Of a stretch of DNA of 64,000 nt, positions 45,635 to 57,642 are shown one piece after another. The first letter of the stretch is position 1; each line of letters opens with the position of its first letter. The stretch spans positions 1,736,001 through 1,800,000 of the forward strand of contig JAKSGN010000005.1 of NCBI GenBank assembly GCA_024180945.1, written 5' to 3'. The position numbers and the translations under genes are program-made. This DNA comes from Macrophomina tecta (lineage: Eukaryota; Ascomycota; Dothideomycetes; Botryosphaeriales; Botryosphaeriaceae). The notes below the pieces were generated by a model, which was not told the origin of the DNA, ran no database searches, and worked only from the letters and a program-made list of their open reading frames with translations.

Positions 45635-45964
45635 ATGGACTCAGGTAGAGATCATCAGGGAGAGCTCGAGACGTATCAAACGAAAGGAAAGCAGGGGCTG
45701 AGAATGCCAAAGATATTTGCATCTGTAAAGCAACCCACCTCACTATGCGAATTTGCTTCCTTGTAACATAGCTCTGAAGTATGTTCTCTTGTTGCTGCAG
45801 GCATATGCCGTTAAAGAATAAGTCATTTGAATCAGCCTCACGTAAATATTGTAGGACACGTCGTGCACTACGATATTGACTCATTTCTCCGCCATCGAGG
45901 TAGAGTATGGGACGAAAAATATACATGTCCAATATATGGCAGCGCTCAAGCCTCGCCCAAAAGT
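45635..45964. other. Convergent 3' intergenic region
   Basis: 330 bp between the stop codons of the reductase (+) and the deaminase-like gene (-). No further gene seen. Confidence 0.5.
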
Positions 45965-46906
45965 CTAACCATTAACGCAGACGCTGATTTGGGTAGTGCT
46001 GACTGGGACAGCCGGTGGATTCTTGTCCTCCACTTCCTCTTCAAGCGGTGCCGGTGGCACCTCAATCTTCATGAAGTCCGTAAACTGCTTGCATCCCCAG
46101 GTATCAGGATTGCCGGTCGTTCCGCAAGGGGGGAATGCTGCATTTCCCGAAGAGTTGTCAGCAAAGCGCCTCTCGGAGATTCAAAGGAGCAAAAACGAGG
46201 AAAAAAAGACGGGGAGGGGGTGGAAGGAGAGAAAGAGAGAGAAACACTTACGCTTTGCGACCTTCGACCTACCCGCACCATACGCGACGACCCTCATCGG
46301 CGGCAGCGTCGTCTTATCCGCGCGCGGTACATCCGGATCCTGGAAGAACTGATGCAGCGCCATGATCTCGGCGCAGCTCGCCGACGTGAAATGCGGCCTG
46401 TCCAGCTCATCCCGCTCGAGGGCCAGGCTGCCCTGGCACAAGTCAAGCGCCCTCTGCACTTCGAGCGGCTGGGTGTCGGGCCGCGGGTACCTGTAGAAGA
46501 AGTTGTCACCCCTGGCGCTGCTCGAGAAGTAGACGCTGTTCCCGACGGCGAGCGCGCCCATCATGCCCGGACGGTTGCCCCTGACGACGCGTACTGGGCT
46601 TTCCCATTGCTCGGCCATCTCCTTCCACGCTTGCCGTGCGAGGCCGTAGAGTTGGTTGCCGGTGAAGAGCTCGGAGGTCGGGCCGTCGTACTGAGACAGG
46701 GGGGTTGGTGTGTTAGTGGATGGGTTGGGCTGTTGGGATAAGACGGTGGGGTGGGAGGGACGTACGACAACTTTGCTGGTCCAGATGTAGTGACCTTGGG
46801 ATTTGGCGGCTTCGTCTTGACGGATGTTGAGGGAGGGGAGTTGGGCGAGGACGGTGGTGATGAGGGAGAGGAGGAGGAGGACGGGAAGGTTGTTGATGGA
46901 CAACAT
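45965..46906 (-). CDS. Secreted protein with deaminase-fold-like motifs
   Basis: Three exons, 46766-46906, 46252-46690 and 45965-46137, join to 250 residues. The first 21 residues are a clear signal peptide (MLSINNLPVLLLLSLITTVLA), so the mature protein is probably secreted. I do not recognise an exact family. Residues 153-155 are Cys-Ala-Glu followed by a helix-like stretch, and Cys198 in PPCGTTG is followed by Cys209. A [His/Cys]-x-Glu motif plus two later cysteines is the zinc-site layout of the cytidine/nucleic-acid deaminase fold, including YwqJ-type proteins. The spacing between the last two cysteines (10 residues) is wider than the usual two to four, so the match is tentative. The C terminus is Pro/Glu-rich. 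It converges on the SDR gene; whether the two are linked in function is unknown. Confidence 0.75.
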
Positions 46907-48133
46907 GGTGGTGGAATGTTTCGCAACGGGGAAGTCGCGGACTTGAGGTGGAAAGAGGGACGACTACTCCAAAAGAACAGCAGGATGGGAGAGGTTGGAG
47001 GATTAAGAGGCTTTGAGAGCCGCGTCAGTCGGACCGGCGCTGCGTTGTAGATTTTCCAGCCTGGAGGAGAGCCAAGCTAAACCATCAAACCCGTGGCAGT
47101 GCTTTTGAAGGTAAAATATATTGCATACGAACGTTAGCATGGCAGGAGATGTTTTCTGAAAAGGACAAGGCAGATTTTTGACTCGGTTCCTGGCTGCCCA
47201 TCGCATAGGCAGACTGTTTGGAAGCGCTTGGCGGTGTTGTTTTGTAAGCCGATCATCCGACTTGAAAGTTATCGAATTTAGAGAATACCCTAGCCGTAGG
47301 GCTAATCCTAGGCTACCGGAAGGATCGGCATAGCTATAACACGGAATACTATGTGGGTGGCGTTTGGCGGAAGCTGCGGAGAGAGGATTTCGCATGGACT
47401 CTCCCATGATGCCTGTCTTCATGCGCCATGAAAGCAGCGAAGTCGAAGCTTGGCTCTGTTCTAGATTGTTTTACACAAGCGAACACGAATGCGGGCGCGG
47501 CCGCGAGCCAATTTGTTCCAGACAAGCTAAAAAGTCGGCGAACGAATGGTGGGTTAGCTTCACTCTCGTCATCCGAAGTCATTGGCTCGAAGGATTGCGC
47601 TATCGCGGCTAAGGCCGAGTCGCCAAGTCTTGAAGGCGTATGCTTAAATTCAAAACTCGTTCCTTAAAATATTTATGTTGCCTGAGAGGCTGAAGTTCGC
47701 CAAGGATGGCCGCTGACAATCACCCTGGATAACTTTCGCCAAGTCATGAAGGGCGCGGCCGCCGAGTGAGTGGAATATGAGAGGTCAGACGCTTAGCCGG
47801 TCGTATAAAATCTTCTGCCATGGGCTTCCTGCGATGGCATTCAAGCAGTTCTCAGCCTGACCCTCTAGTTATCCACCTGGTCTTTCCGACCAGTAAGTGC
47901 TCTTTAGGGTGTTTTGGTGAGTAGATTTTGTGTTTTCTTCTCTAACTATTCTCCCACTGTTGCAGACGATCATTGACTAACCAACGAGACCTTATTAACC
48001 GGAATTAGCTGTATGCTTGCTACGCGCTGTCGAAGGTCACTGCTGTCTGCCGCGTGACGTCTATTTCGCAGTACAATCTTCTCAGTGAAGGTGAATACCA
48101 ATCCCAAAAAAGCAGCTCTTTGCACCCCTCAGG
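46907..48133. promoter_or_regulatory. Divergent region upstream of deaminase-like and SGNH genes
   Basis: 1.2 kb between two starts facing away from each other. It contains a TATAAAA box at 47803-47809 and, downstream of it, a likely 5'UTR intron of the SGNH gene (about 47893-47965, GTAAGT, branch CTAAC, acceptor CAG). Further GT..AG pairs at about 48012-48070 and 48090-48131 suggest a complex leader. A 12 bp GC word, GGGCGCGGCCGC, occurs at about 47493 and 47751. Confidence 0.5.
47803..47809 (+). promoter_or_regulatory. TATAAAA box of the SGNH hydrolase gene
   Basis: TATAAAA about 325 bp upstream of the chosen ATG. The distance is reasonable if the leader contains the intron at about 47893-47965. 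Confidence 0.4.
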
Positions 48134-49783
48134 ATGAGGACATCGGCGACAACTGCCGCTGCCCTGGCAGCCAGCCACTTCTCAATGGTATACGGCCTGC
48201 CCGGACATATGTACGTCGGCGATCGCCTGGAGACTAGGCAAGGCCCCTTGACCGGCTTGGACGTGAAGGATCTTGAATGGATACAAAAGTGGGCAGCCAT
48301 CGGAGACTCATAGTAAGTACTTCCTGGCGGTAGTAGTGGATTGGAGAAGAGCACATCCTTGAAATAAGCGGGCTCGTACGAAGTTGGAACAGTCGCCCGG
48401 ATGTGGATGTCACTGAAATTATGGGGCGTTCACGTCTGGGTGACTACTTCTAAAGGACTTCAGAGCCCCAGAGCTGCGGCTTGGCCTCTTCTGCTTTTCG
48501 TTGGGCCAACTGTGACAGACGATGCGAATACTGACAGAAGAGACAGCTCTGCTGGTATAGGCGCCGGCGCCCACTTAAGTGATTCCGGAAAATGTTCGCG
48601 CTACGACAACTCCTACCCGATGATGCTCCAGCGGTACGAGATGATGCCGGACCCTGCACCCGCTATGGAGTACCTCTCCTGCTCGGGCTACACGTCTCCG
48701 CAGATCCTGGACGAGCAAGTGTCCAAGCTCGGCACGGGCTACGACCTGATTACCGTCAGCTCCGGAGGCAATGACGTTGAGCTCTCCAAAGTGCTAAATC
48801 ACTGCGTGTTCCAGTGGTGGTCAGGCGGTGATCAGGATTGCGAGGACCAGCTGACAAGGACGGCGGACCTGATCAACAGCACGCTTCCGGGCAATCTCGA
48901 CGCGCTGGCCGCCGGGCTCAAGGGCAAGACCAACACGCTCCGCAAGGTATTCTGGACAGGCTATGCGCGCTTCTTTGACGACACGACGGCCGACTGCGAC
49001 AGCGTGTCGTGGGCCTTCTGGTACAACGGCAAAAGCAAGCAGCGCCTCACCCAAGCGCGGCGCGCGCGCATGAACGAGCTTACCGTAGCCGTCAACCATG
49101 CCATCCGCGACGCTGTCAGCCGTGCCGGCGATGGCTTCGTCTTCGTCGACTACGACCAGTACTACGAGATGCTGGGTGGCCGCTTCTGCGAGCCCGGCGT
49201 CAAGGAGCCAGCCGCCAACCGTTTCGGGCTGCTCTTCTACGAGTGGGATACGGAAGACGGCGCGCTTGTCCTGCCGACCACGAAGCGCGACCTCGCGTCA
49301 GCCCTCGAAGTTGAAGCGTCGGAGCTCGAGAATGTCTTCCAGGCGCGCGACCTCGACGCCACGACGTCCGACCTGGAAGCGCGCCAGACCAGCGGCGGCG
49401 GCAACGCCACCTCCTTCGAGGATGAGATCGCGAACTGGATCGTGCAGGCGAAGAGCGAGAACAGCACGCTCGAGGTCTCGCTGCCGGACCACAGTGGCGC
49501 GGATCCCGCGTACCGTGGCCGCGCGTCGCTGAGCGTCAGCGACTTCGTGTCCGACGGAATCAAGCGTGTCTTCCACCCGCGGCCCGGCGGACACGCGCTC
49601 ATCGCCAATCTCCTCATCTGGCACCTGGCGAGCCAGCAAGCAAACTCGCCGGACGGGCCGGGCGGCTTCCGGGACGAGATCGGCCCCGCGCAGAATGAGG
49701 GCTGCACGCTGGCGCCGACGCTGACGCCTTCGAGCGTGGTGGCTACGATTTCGTCGACGGCGACCGCGGAGGCGGCGATATGA
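48134..49783 (+). CDS. SGNH-type lipase/esterase
   Basis: A serine esterase of the SGNH hydrolase superfamily. Exons 48134-48312 and 48547-49783 join to about 471 residues. Splicing the 234 bp intron rebuilds the block I motif GDSY-SAGIGAGA with nucleophile Ser59. Block III is SSGGND (Asn135) and the C-terminal HPRPGGH block holds the catalytic His (about 403). The N-terminal ~20 residues (MRTSATTAAALAAS) are Ala/Thr-rich and only weakly like a signal peptide. The start is uncertain because introns in the leader could bring in an earlier exon. A Glu/Ala/Ser-rich insert (residues about 305-350) separates the core from the His block. Substrate unknown; fungal relatives are usually secreted. It is convergent with the F-box gene. 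Confidence 0.8.
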
Positions 49784-50461
49784 TAGGTATATATTCTCTT
49801 TGAAAATAAGTGCAACGTAAGCATCGTTCTTGAAGGGGTTTACTGGTGAAATCTCGTGCCCAGAGTTGTTGATATCCGAAAAGAGCTCCATAAAACCTCT
49901 GAGCAGTGGCCCTGTAGTGCGTGACTTCCTGGCTTCCGGTAGAAGAGAATATTGTCGACCTGTCTCTCCTGGAAGGTGTAAGGATTAATTTGTCTTCCTT
50001 GGTTCGAGCCTTCTTTATCGCCACCCGTCGAATCCCGGCGGGTCAACGGTTTTGCGCCGCAGCAACAGATTGCCCCAGCCGGTAAGCGAGACAACCCTCA
50101 ACCATTGTTTTTGCCAACAGGGGAGTCAAACCTTCCAGTGCCGTGGAGGTTGCGTGCGTGACGCAGTTCACTGGGTATAAGTGAAGAGCCGAAACTGGGG
50201 AACTGCGGACACCGGGCGGCGGAAAGAAGATTGTCTATTTCATAGAGCAGCATGCCCGAGTGTAAAGTAGGAGGTGCTGGTATAGCTGGTGTCAAGGAGG
50301 GAGCTACGGCACACCTACGGAGAAGGATGCCCGTCAGAATTGCCGATCATCTCATGTCATTCGTGCCTACCTAACCCAGAACCGTGCCGCAACGACTCTC
50401 AAGCCGCGCCCGCAGCCTGAGCCCATCGCTCCACCGGAAATGGTAAGGCGAAAATACAAAA
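49784..50461. other. Convergent 3' intergenic region
   Basis: 678 bp between the SGNH gene (+) and the F-box gene (-). Frames here are short and antisense to each other. No gene seen. Confidence 0.55.
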
Positions 50462-51802
50462 TCAAGCATAGCGTTCCGGAAGGATCTCGACCTCTATTCC
50501 GATCTTGGCCGCTAAGTCGGCAATGTCCTGCGTGAACACCATTGCCTCCTGGTCCTCCATGTCCTCGACGGCAATGGTGATCTTCCGCAGCCTCTCCGGC
50601 TTGTCCTGGATGTAGTCCCTAATCTTGGTGCACACGGCCACGTAGCCAGGCTCCTCGGAGAAATCCAGGTCGTTCCACTCGTACCCGTCCCAGTACGCGG
50701 GCTCCTGGGTGACGAACAACTCCTCCAAGCTGTCGGGCAAGACGTCGGCCAAGCTCGCGGTGCCGCGGGCGTGCCAGCCCAGCAGCACGGGCAGCGACAC
50801 CTGGAGCCTCTTCAGCTGCTTGAAGGTCTTCAGCGAGCGGCCGATGGAGGAGCTGATGCCCCAGGGGCCGGGGTTGCCGATGTCGATGGCGGTGGTGGTG
50901 AAGAGGATGATGATGAGGCGCAGGTACTGCAGGGTCTCACTGAGCGTGCCAATGGCGTCACTGATGTCGCTGAAGTCGTACGGGCCGGTGCTGGCGGCAT
51001 ACTCGGCGTCGTACATGATCTCGCAGTCGAAGCTCTCGAGGGCAGGGCAGGCCTGGAGCAGGGCGACGACGTGGTGCGGCCGCAGCGGGCACTCGCGGAG
51101 GGTCAGCGTCTTCGCCGTCGGGGTCGGAGAAAGCTCCGCGTCGTCCAGCGAGTCGCTCACGATCTCGACGTTCTGCATCTCGAGGTGCTTGAGGCGCGAC
51201 AGGCGGAAGACGGGCGCGAGCGTGGACAGGCGCAGGCGCACGAAGTCCTCCTCATCAATGTCCACGGGCCGGAAGCGCACAGTGGCCAGCTTGGGGAACA
51301 TCTTGGCCGGGTCGCTGACTCTGCCGTAGTCGCGGAAGACGCAGCGCAGCAGCTCCTGCAGGTCGCTGTGGCGCAGGAAGCGGACCTCGAGCGTCTGCAG
51401 CGACGCCATCTGCTGGACGACGCGGCCGACGACGTCGACGTAGCGGCTCAGGTGCTCGCGGTGGAGGGGGGTCCATTCGCCGAGCGTCTGCTGCTGGCGC
51501 GCGGTGAAGGTCGAGGCCAGCGGCAGCGCGCCCAGCTGGGCCGCCGAGGTGTAGACGACGGCCTCGCGCACCGAGCTGCTGGCGTGCTGGGGGTGGTCGA
51601 GGAGCGCGCGGATGCTCTTCTGGCCGCGCCCGTCCGTGCCGCCAATCACCATGGTGCGGTACAGCAATGGTCCCGCGATGCGGCTGAACGCCCGGCTGAC
51701 GAGCGCCGTCGCCATGAGATCCCGCGGCTCGAGGAAGCTGAAAAGCCGCTCCACCAGCTCTTCCGACAGCCCGGCAAGACCTCGCTCTGTGCGAGAGGCC
51801 AT
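50462..51802 (-). CDS. F-box protein
   Basis: A single-exon protein of 446 residues. Residues about 10-55 (LSEELVERLFSFLEPRDLMATALVSRAF) are an F-box, which docks to Skp1 in SCF ubiquitin ligases. The rest is Leu-rich with a weak leucine-rich-repeat feel (LKHLEMQNVEIVSDSL, KTLTLRECPLRPHHVVALL), as in many fungal F-box proteins whose targets are unknown. The long plus-strand frame covering the same DNA (50771-51865) is an antisense shadow. There is no neighbour that hints at a substrate. Confidence 0.85.
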   Translation of the reverse strand: MASRTERGLAGLSEELVERLFSFLEPRDLMATALVSRAFSRIAGPLLYRTMVIGGTDGRGQKSIRALLDHPQHASSSVREAVVYTSAAQLGALPLASTFTARQQQTLGEWTPLHREHLSRYVDVVGRVVQQMASLQTLEVRFLRHSDLQELLRCVFRDYGRVSDPAKMFPKLATVRFRPVDIDEEDFVRLRLSTLAPVFRLSRLKHLEMQNVEIVSDSLDDAELSPTPTAKTLTLRECPLRPHHVVALLQACPALESFDCEIMYDAEYAASTGPYDFSDISDAIGTLSETLQYLRLIIILFTTTAIDIGNPGPWGISSSIGRSLKTFKQLKRLQVSLPVLLGWHARGTASLADVLPDSLEELFVTQEPAYWDGYEWNDLDFSEEPGYVAVCTKIRDYIQDKPERLRKITIAVEDMEDQEAMVFTQDIADLAAKIGIEVEILPERYA

Positions 51803-52251
51803 GGCGAGGCGGGATGGGGGCGTCGTGGGGGTTGTTGGTGGTTTTTTGGGTTGTGCCGGAGGTGAGCCGCCGCGCGGTTGCGATCGTCGACGAGACGGCG
51901 CTCTTCATGCCCCCCCCCCTAATCTGAACACGTGACGGAGACAGGGATCCCTTCCTGGTTGCCACTCCAGACATTGGCTGTTTGCTGATGCAAGAGATTT
52001 GGACGTTTGTGCACCAAACGAGGCACGTTTTGGACGTCATTACTAAGCGACGCAAAGGGAGCATCACGCCCATCAGTTTCGCCGGGTGTGCCTCCAGCGG
52101 ACGCCTCTTGGAAACGGACCATGTTTTGGTCCAATGTGAACCGAGTGGTATGTAGGCGCTCTGATACAAACGATGATGTGGGCGTGGGCAAAGGCAAAAG
52201 AAGTGAATGGGCCCATGGGGAAGGCGCGCAGAAATCAGCAGCGCTAGCCGC
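51803..52251. other. Spacer between P450 3' end and F-box 5' end
   Basis: 449 bp that must hold the F-box promoter and the P450 3' UTR, both on the minus strand. It contains a 10-base C run at 51911-51920. No gene seen. Confidence 0.5.
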
Positions 52252-54106
52252 CTACAGAGACCGCGCCTTTTGCGCCTTCACTCGCTCAAACACAACCTTA
52301 ACCTCCTCCGGAGCGCTCTTCCACTGCTCGTCCGACGTTAGCAAGTCCGCCTTCATCGCTTTCCAAGTGCTCCCTATCAGCTCCGCCTTCGCCTCCGTCC
52401 GCGGCCTGATCTCGACCTGGTACGGCATGAGCATCCGCGTCAGCCCCGGCTTGATGGCGCTGGTATCGACGTCAATCTCGTTCCCAGCCTGGTCCCTCGC
52501 CTTCCGGATATCGAACGCCCACAGCCAGTGCGAGATGCCGAGGAAGAGACTACGCTCGGCAAGATGCTGGCCCGGGCAAATGCGCCGCCCGGCCCCGAAC
52601 GTGAACAGCTCCGTGCTAGCGCCCAGCGAGTCTTCCGTGGCCATCTCGAGCCTCCCCTCCCACCTCTCCGGAATGAACTGGTACGGCTCTGGGTACACTG
52701 CCGGGTCGTGGTGGATGGCCATGCTGTTGTAGATGAGGCCGGCGCCCTCGGGGATCTTCCAGCCCCGCCACTCGATATCCCTCGACGCCGCATGCATCAG
52801 CCCGACCGGGCCGACGGTGAACCAGCGATGGAGCCTGCGATAATCCCTGTCAGCGCATTCAGTGGCAACCACGGCGGCTGGGACGCGCGAGAGCCCCGGC
52901 TATTGCTTACTCCTGCACCACCTGCCGCACATAGACCAGCTCCGCCGCGTCCTCATCGCGCGGCATGCGGTCCGGCCCAACGACTCGGTCAATCTCTGCA
53001 GCTGGTCAGCGCAAATGCACACCGCGTGTACAAGCCGTGGCGGGCTGCCGCGTACCTTCTTGGGCTTTCCGCTGGACCTGTGGGAACAGAGCCATGGCCG
53101 CAACCCAGGCGTGAATGCTATTAGCCGTCGTCTCGGTGCCAGCCTTTCGACAGCTAAGTCAGCTACGGGTCGTCCTATCAACCAGAGGAGTGTCCATGGG
53201 AGCTCACGCTAGCCAGCGTTTCGGCCAGGGAGACTGCCTGGGTGTCGTTGAGGCCAATCTGTGCCTGGCTCGCCTTAATCGCCTGCAAGAAGGACGGAAT
53301 CGAGAGATTCGCCACCCTCTCGAACTCCACGAGCACCTTTCGGTATTCGGCGAAGACCTGCTTACCCTTCCGCACCGGACCCGGGAGCAATGAGGGTAGC
53401 TTCAGCAAGACGGGAAAAGAGTTCACGTAGTTGTATTCCATGTTGAACCGCACTATTTTCCGGAACATCTCGAGCATTGTCGATATGATCGGATCGTCCG
53501 AGTGCGGGACACGGTAACCCGTCGTCATGCTCATGGAAATGGAGTTGCTGTACCTCTCGATGTGCTTGGCAAAGCCCCCGGGCGACTCGAGCACGTCGTA
53601 GAGCAGCTTCGCCGCCTCGAGCACTTGGTACGGGAGGTACTTCTTCGAAGCCGACACGTTGAGCATACCATGCCACTCGCGCCGCGCCACCCGCCACACA
53701 GGCCCGTTCATGTTCACGGGCGCGAAGTCGCCCCGCGAAATCCAGCTGGCGGGCATGTACGGCCGCGACGAAGTGCTTTGGCCGAGTTTGACGAACAGCT
53801 CGCGGGCGGCGCTCTGCTCGTTGACGACGATGTAAGGCGTGGACCGGTGCATGAAGGAAAAGATGGGGCCATATTTCTGCGCCCATTCCATGTACTTGTT
53901 CTCGCGGAAGAAAACGGGCAGCTGCATCGGTGAGCCTTCATCATCTTTGATCATTTGCGTCGAATGAAGCTTCGCTGTACCTGTCGAACATTTCCGAACA
54001 AAGGTTCTGTTGGGGGGCCTGGTGGTAGGTTCGGCGGCCTGGACCCGATCCTTCGGATTCGGTACAGGCCGTAGGCTATCAGGATAAGGACAATCACGAG
54101 AAACAT
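52252..54106 (-). CDS. Cytochrome P450 monooxygenase
   Basis: An ER-membrane heme-thiolate monooxygenase. Five exons, 53981-54106, 53208-53921, 53056-53143, 52911-52995 and 52252-52834, join to 531 residues. A hydrophobic N-terminal anchor (MFLVIVLILIAYGLY) is followed by the proline hinge PPNLPPGPPTEP. The I-helix oxygen motif AGTETT is at about 281-286, the K-helix ExxR is Glu338-x-x-Arg341, and the heme loop FTFGAGRRICPGQ places the ligand at Cys424. The ExxR Glu codon is split by an intron. The overall pattern resembles the fungal O-methylsterigmatocystin-oxidoreductase-like (CYP64-type) P450s, but substrate cannot be told. The start was chosen because the anchor lies in a frame different from the long exon 2 frame and is reached only by splicing. 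About 3.5 kb of gene-poor DNA lies upstream. Confidence 0.92.
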
Positions 54107-57100
54107 TGCGAGGTAAGTAGACCAGCCCGCAAGCCAAGCTGAGCGGATTGTGGAGAGAGCCTTGCAAAAGCAATCGGAAGTGTTCTTAAGTAGGGACCGA
54201 GTCTTAGTCCAACCATCCGGGCACTCCTCCTTGTCGGGCCCGCCGGCGCGCCGAGTGACTTAGCCGTCGAAATAAGACTTTATTTGGAAGCTCCGCCTCC
54301 GCCATAGCGGTAAGTAGCGCAAATCACGGGGCGTCGGTTGTCGCCTCAAGCCGGCTAAACTCGTACGATTTCATGTGCTTTAGACGCAATTGGCCAAGAT
54401 AAAATTTTGCTCTGAGCAAACGCTGTAGGCTGCCACGGAAAAGGCTGGATGGCCCAGTGCCGAAACTCTAAATGCCGACGAGGCACGCTCTTACGTCAGC
54501 CTCCTCAAGAAAACGCTTTTGCATAGGTTGCTCCTGGCACGGGGAAAAGACTGCAGCTATTGAAGCGAACGGATAATACCAGGGATAGAACCTCGGTTCA
54601 ACCCAAGTATTTTTCAACCATACTCAACAAGCAACGTTTTTCTTCGGCAGGCGATGCAGCCGCACAGCTTGACTTGCTGGCCGAAATACTGTCTTCAAGC
54701 AGCTTTTGGGATGCCGCGCTTTTCTACCGTTTCAGAGCATAATGAAAAGCTTACAGCTGTGCTTCTGCGGATCTTAACCGAACCCATTCGATGAGTTGGC
54801 TCCCCCGGGACGAGTGCGTGGTTTATTACTATTTTCGGCAAGGAAACAGCTCTATACGCCTCGGATGCATCCGGAAGCACAGAAGCGTGTCCAAAGTATG
54901 CGCACGGATGAAAAAGGGACCGGCTCATTCATTCCGCTGGCATCTCAACTTGACCATCATCGAGGTTCGATATAATATCGATTTTTGAGGAAGCTGAAGA
55001 CCTTTGTTGAAGCAGCGAGATAAGGTGCGACACTTGGGAATCTCCGTTTATACGTGTGCGGTGTCAAATGAAGGCTACATCATAATCCGTAATTATTTGC
55101 AAGCGGTTGCAACCAAAGTGGACAAATGCTTGGAAGCTATCAGCTATACTGTCATCGATAATGCGACTGTTCGAAGAGCGTTCCGTCTACCGAAACGGAG
55201 GGTCTGCAATGACTCAATACAGACAATACTCACAAGACAAGAAATTCAAGTAGTGATTTGGATGAAGATGCTTTCAATCTGACCGAGTTCTTGGATCTGC
55301 GTCGCTCACTTCTTCAATAGCCTATCATTGGATGATTTTTGTCTGTGTGCTTTTGTACGAGTAGACTCGGAAATTCATTCGTTTTGTGCAGCAGAACTAT
55401 AACGGCTACACTAACACGCGGGTACGAGAACGATGTAAGATGATGCATCACAAGATGCTTTAGTTATGATTATGTCTGGCAATCATTCACGCGTAATCAA
55501 CCCCTCCATTACTGCGTGACAACATACCCATGATCCACATAGCCATTCAGCAAGATAACAGAGTTGAGCTGATGAAGGTCTCGCCGGCTGTGGGATTACC
55601 CGTGGAACTCAGAGAAAACACCAAGTAGGAGTTTGAGTTACCCAATGTGACCGACGGTATGCTCAGAACGGATGCGCGCCACCACGGGCTTGGACTTGAT
55701 CTTGATAGCTTCTTCTTCAGACGAAAGCGGCCATTGCGGACCCTTCCCATGTTTCCACGAAGTAGATGACACGGTCAAAGAGCGCTCCAGTTACTCGACC
55801 ATGGAATAGAGGTGATGGTGACTTGAGAGGAGATTGCCGACGTAAGCCTCGACACGCGCGCTGCCAGCTGCATTCCAGGCGAGATGGGTAGGTATCCAAT
55901 GGTACTCTCAGGACCAGAAGTTGGGACATGGACGTTGCAAGAAGTTGTCATTCATATTTGTACGCAATCATTTCCCTGGCACGAGTAGAAAGGGTCGTGC
56001 CAGGGGAGACCTACGCCGCTGCATTCAGTGGCGTTTTCACGTCTCAGCTGCGAGAAAACAATTCTGGGATGCTAATACTGCAGAGCGCTCAGGTTGGGAT
56101 GAATGAGGCCGTAGTGTGTCGGCTTTTCTTCCCCACGAAATTTCTCGTGTAGGACCGATTATCTTGCGAAATCTGCAAAAAGCCTTACGGAAGTCATCCT
56201 CAAGCTCGAATGTAGTGGTTTTGTTTGATTTCTGCACCACAGCGTCCCGACGTGTTCAATACAGCAATTGTCTCAGAGCTATCGCGTCTTGCGGCCCTCT
56301 CAGGGAGTCTCTGGATACAATAACGAGGCGGAATAGCCAAGAAGTTCTAGGGCAGAAGGAAATTTGCTTACATAGCCGTGAGTGTTATCGGGGAGATCAA
56401 TGCCGTATAGTTCCAATGGGCTTCGAAGAAATACGTGCCCGCCATTGCTCGATCAAGCTCTGGCCGAATATTCTGTTGCCCTAAGAGAACTTATGCGCTA
56501 ATTCTTCCATCAGAGACAACGTCGACAGTTCTCAAGTTGTCAACAGGTGTGCGTGGAAGTCGGAAATGGCGCTAGGAAATCGAAGGCGCCGACTGGTGGC
56601 GTACACGTCTCGTGACATATGTCGAAGGGGTAGGCTCAAGAGAGGAATTTCCGGCACTCGCATGGAAGAGGTATTCTCATAGTCAGAAGTGCGGGGCGTC
56701 GTCGTGGTGATATCAGGTTAACGGGAGATTCGTTATGCCAGTGACAAACTGCTTCCATTTGACGAAATACAATGGTGTTTCAGTATCCTGGTTGCTGCGC
56801 TCACCAGCTAAGAGCTGGACAGTAGTTACTATTTGAAGCAGTGATCAACTCAAGGATGTATGGGCTGTGGATTCGGCTGCGGAGTGCAGCTTTTGCGACT
56901 GGTGAGTGCTGAGACTAGTCGAGTGCAGAGGTCGGCCGGTCCGGGGTCATTGGCCTGTCGACGGGCCTCAGACAATCTCGCGGTGGGAGCGCTCAGAGTG
57001 TGATGCGGGACAGCGACGTAGAGTGATTGGTGTACGCGGGCAGCAAGAGGACGGAGAAAAGCGTCGCCGCACTGACGTCGGCACGTGCCCTGTAGGCGAA

Positions 57101-57642
57101 CACGGCGGACAGCTATCAATGCGCTCTGCACCCAAGCGAGTTCGCTGCGAATTCCAAGCGGCGCTTGAATTGCCACTTCGAAGCAGCCTGCAGCGCTGCC
57201 GCATTGAGCATGCACAGAGAGCCCCGTGAAAAACTCGTTTGCTTGCGGCCTTACCGGAGAGCAGGGCCAGAAACCGACTGGAAGAAGCTCTACTCGCCCG
57301 CCCTGGGCGTCTTCATCGTATTCGGCTGCTGGCCCATCCAACCTCAGGTCATAAAATACTACTTATTTTCCACACCCGGAAACGCGCCATCAACTAGGCT
57401 CGTATCTGCTTCTATTTGGGCACTCTTCAAGGTCAGCTCCTGAACAATTCTTAGCCAGCGTTTCATCAGTTCGGAACAACACCTGCCCCTTTCTAGAAGG
57501 CGCATGGAGTCGCACGCAGGGACCATGCGCAACACGGTGCCTGCAGAGAGGCGAAAGCCCATGCATATCGCATTGATTTTTAAGAAGGAAGTGCAAGAAG
57601 CATTGAGGCATCGCACTCACCCTTCAACACCGCTATCGCGCG
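54107..57642. other. Gene-poor intergenic block
   Basis: 3.5 kb between the P450 (-) and the peroxidase (+). Open frames reach at most about 163 codons (minus 56850-57341) and none has a domain or a splice partner. The central part (about 54.5-56.5 kb) is AT-richer than the genes. The ends must hold the two promoters. It could contain a decayed transposable element, but I see no intact coding remnant or terminal repeats. Confidence 0.55.

Noticed and set aside
45827..46741. 304-codon plus-strand frame
   Set aside because: Antisense to the secreted deaminase-like gene, whose signal peptide and splice joins are better supported.
50771..51865. 364-codon plus-strand frame
   Set aside because: Antisense to the F-box gene; charged low-complexity composition and no start context.
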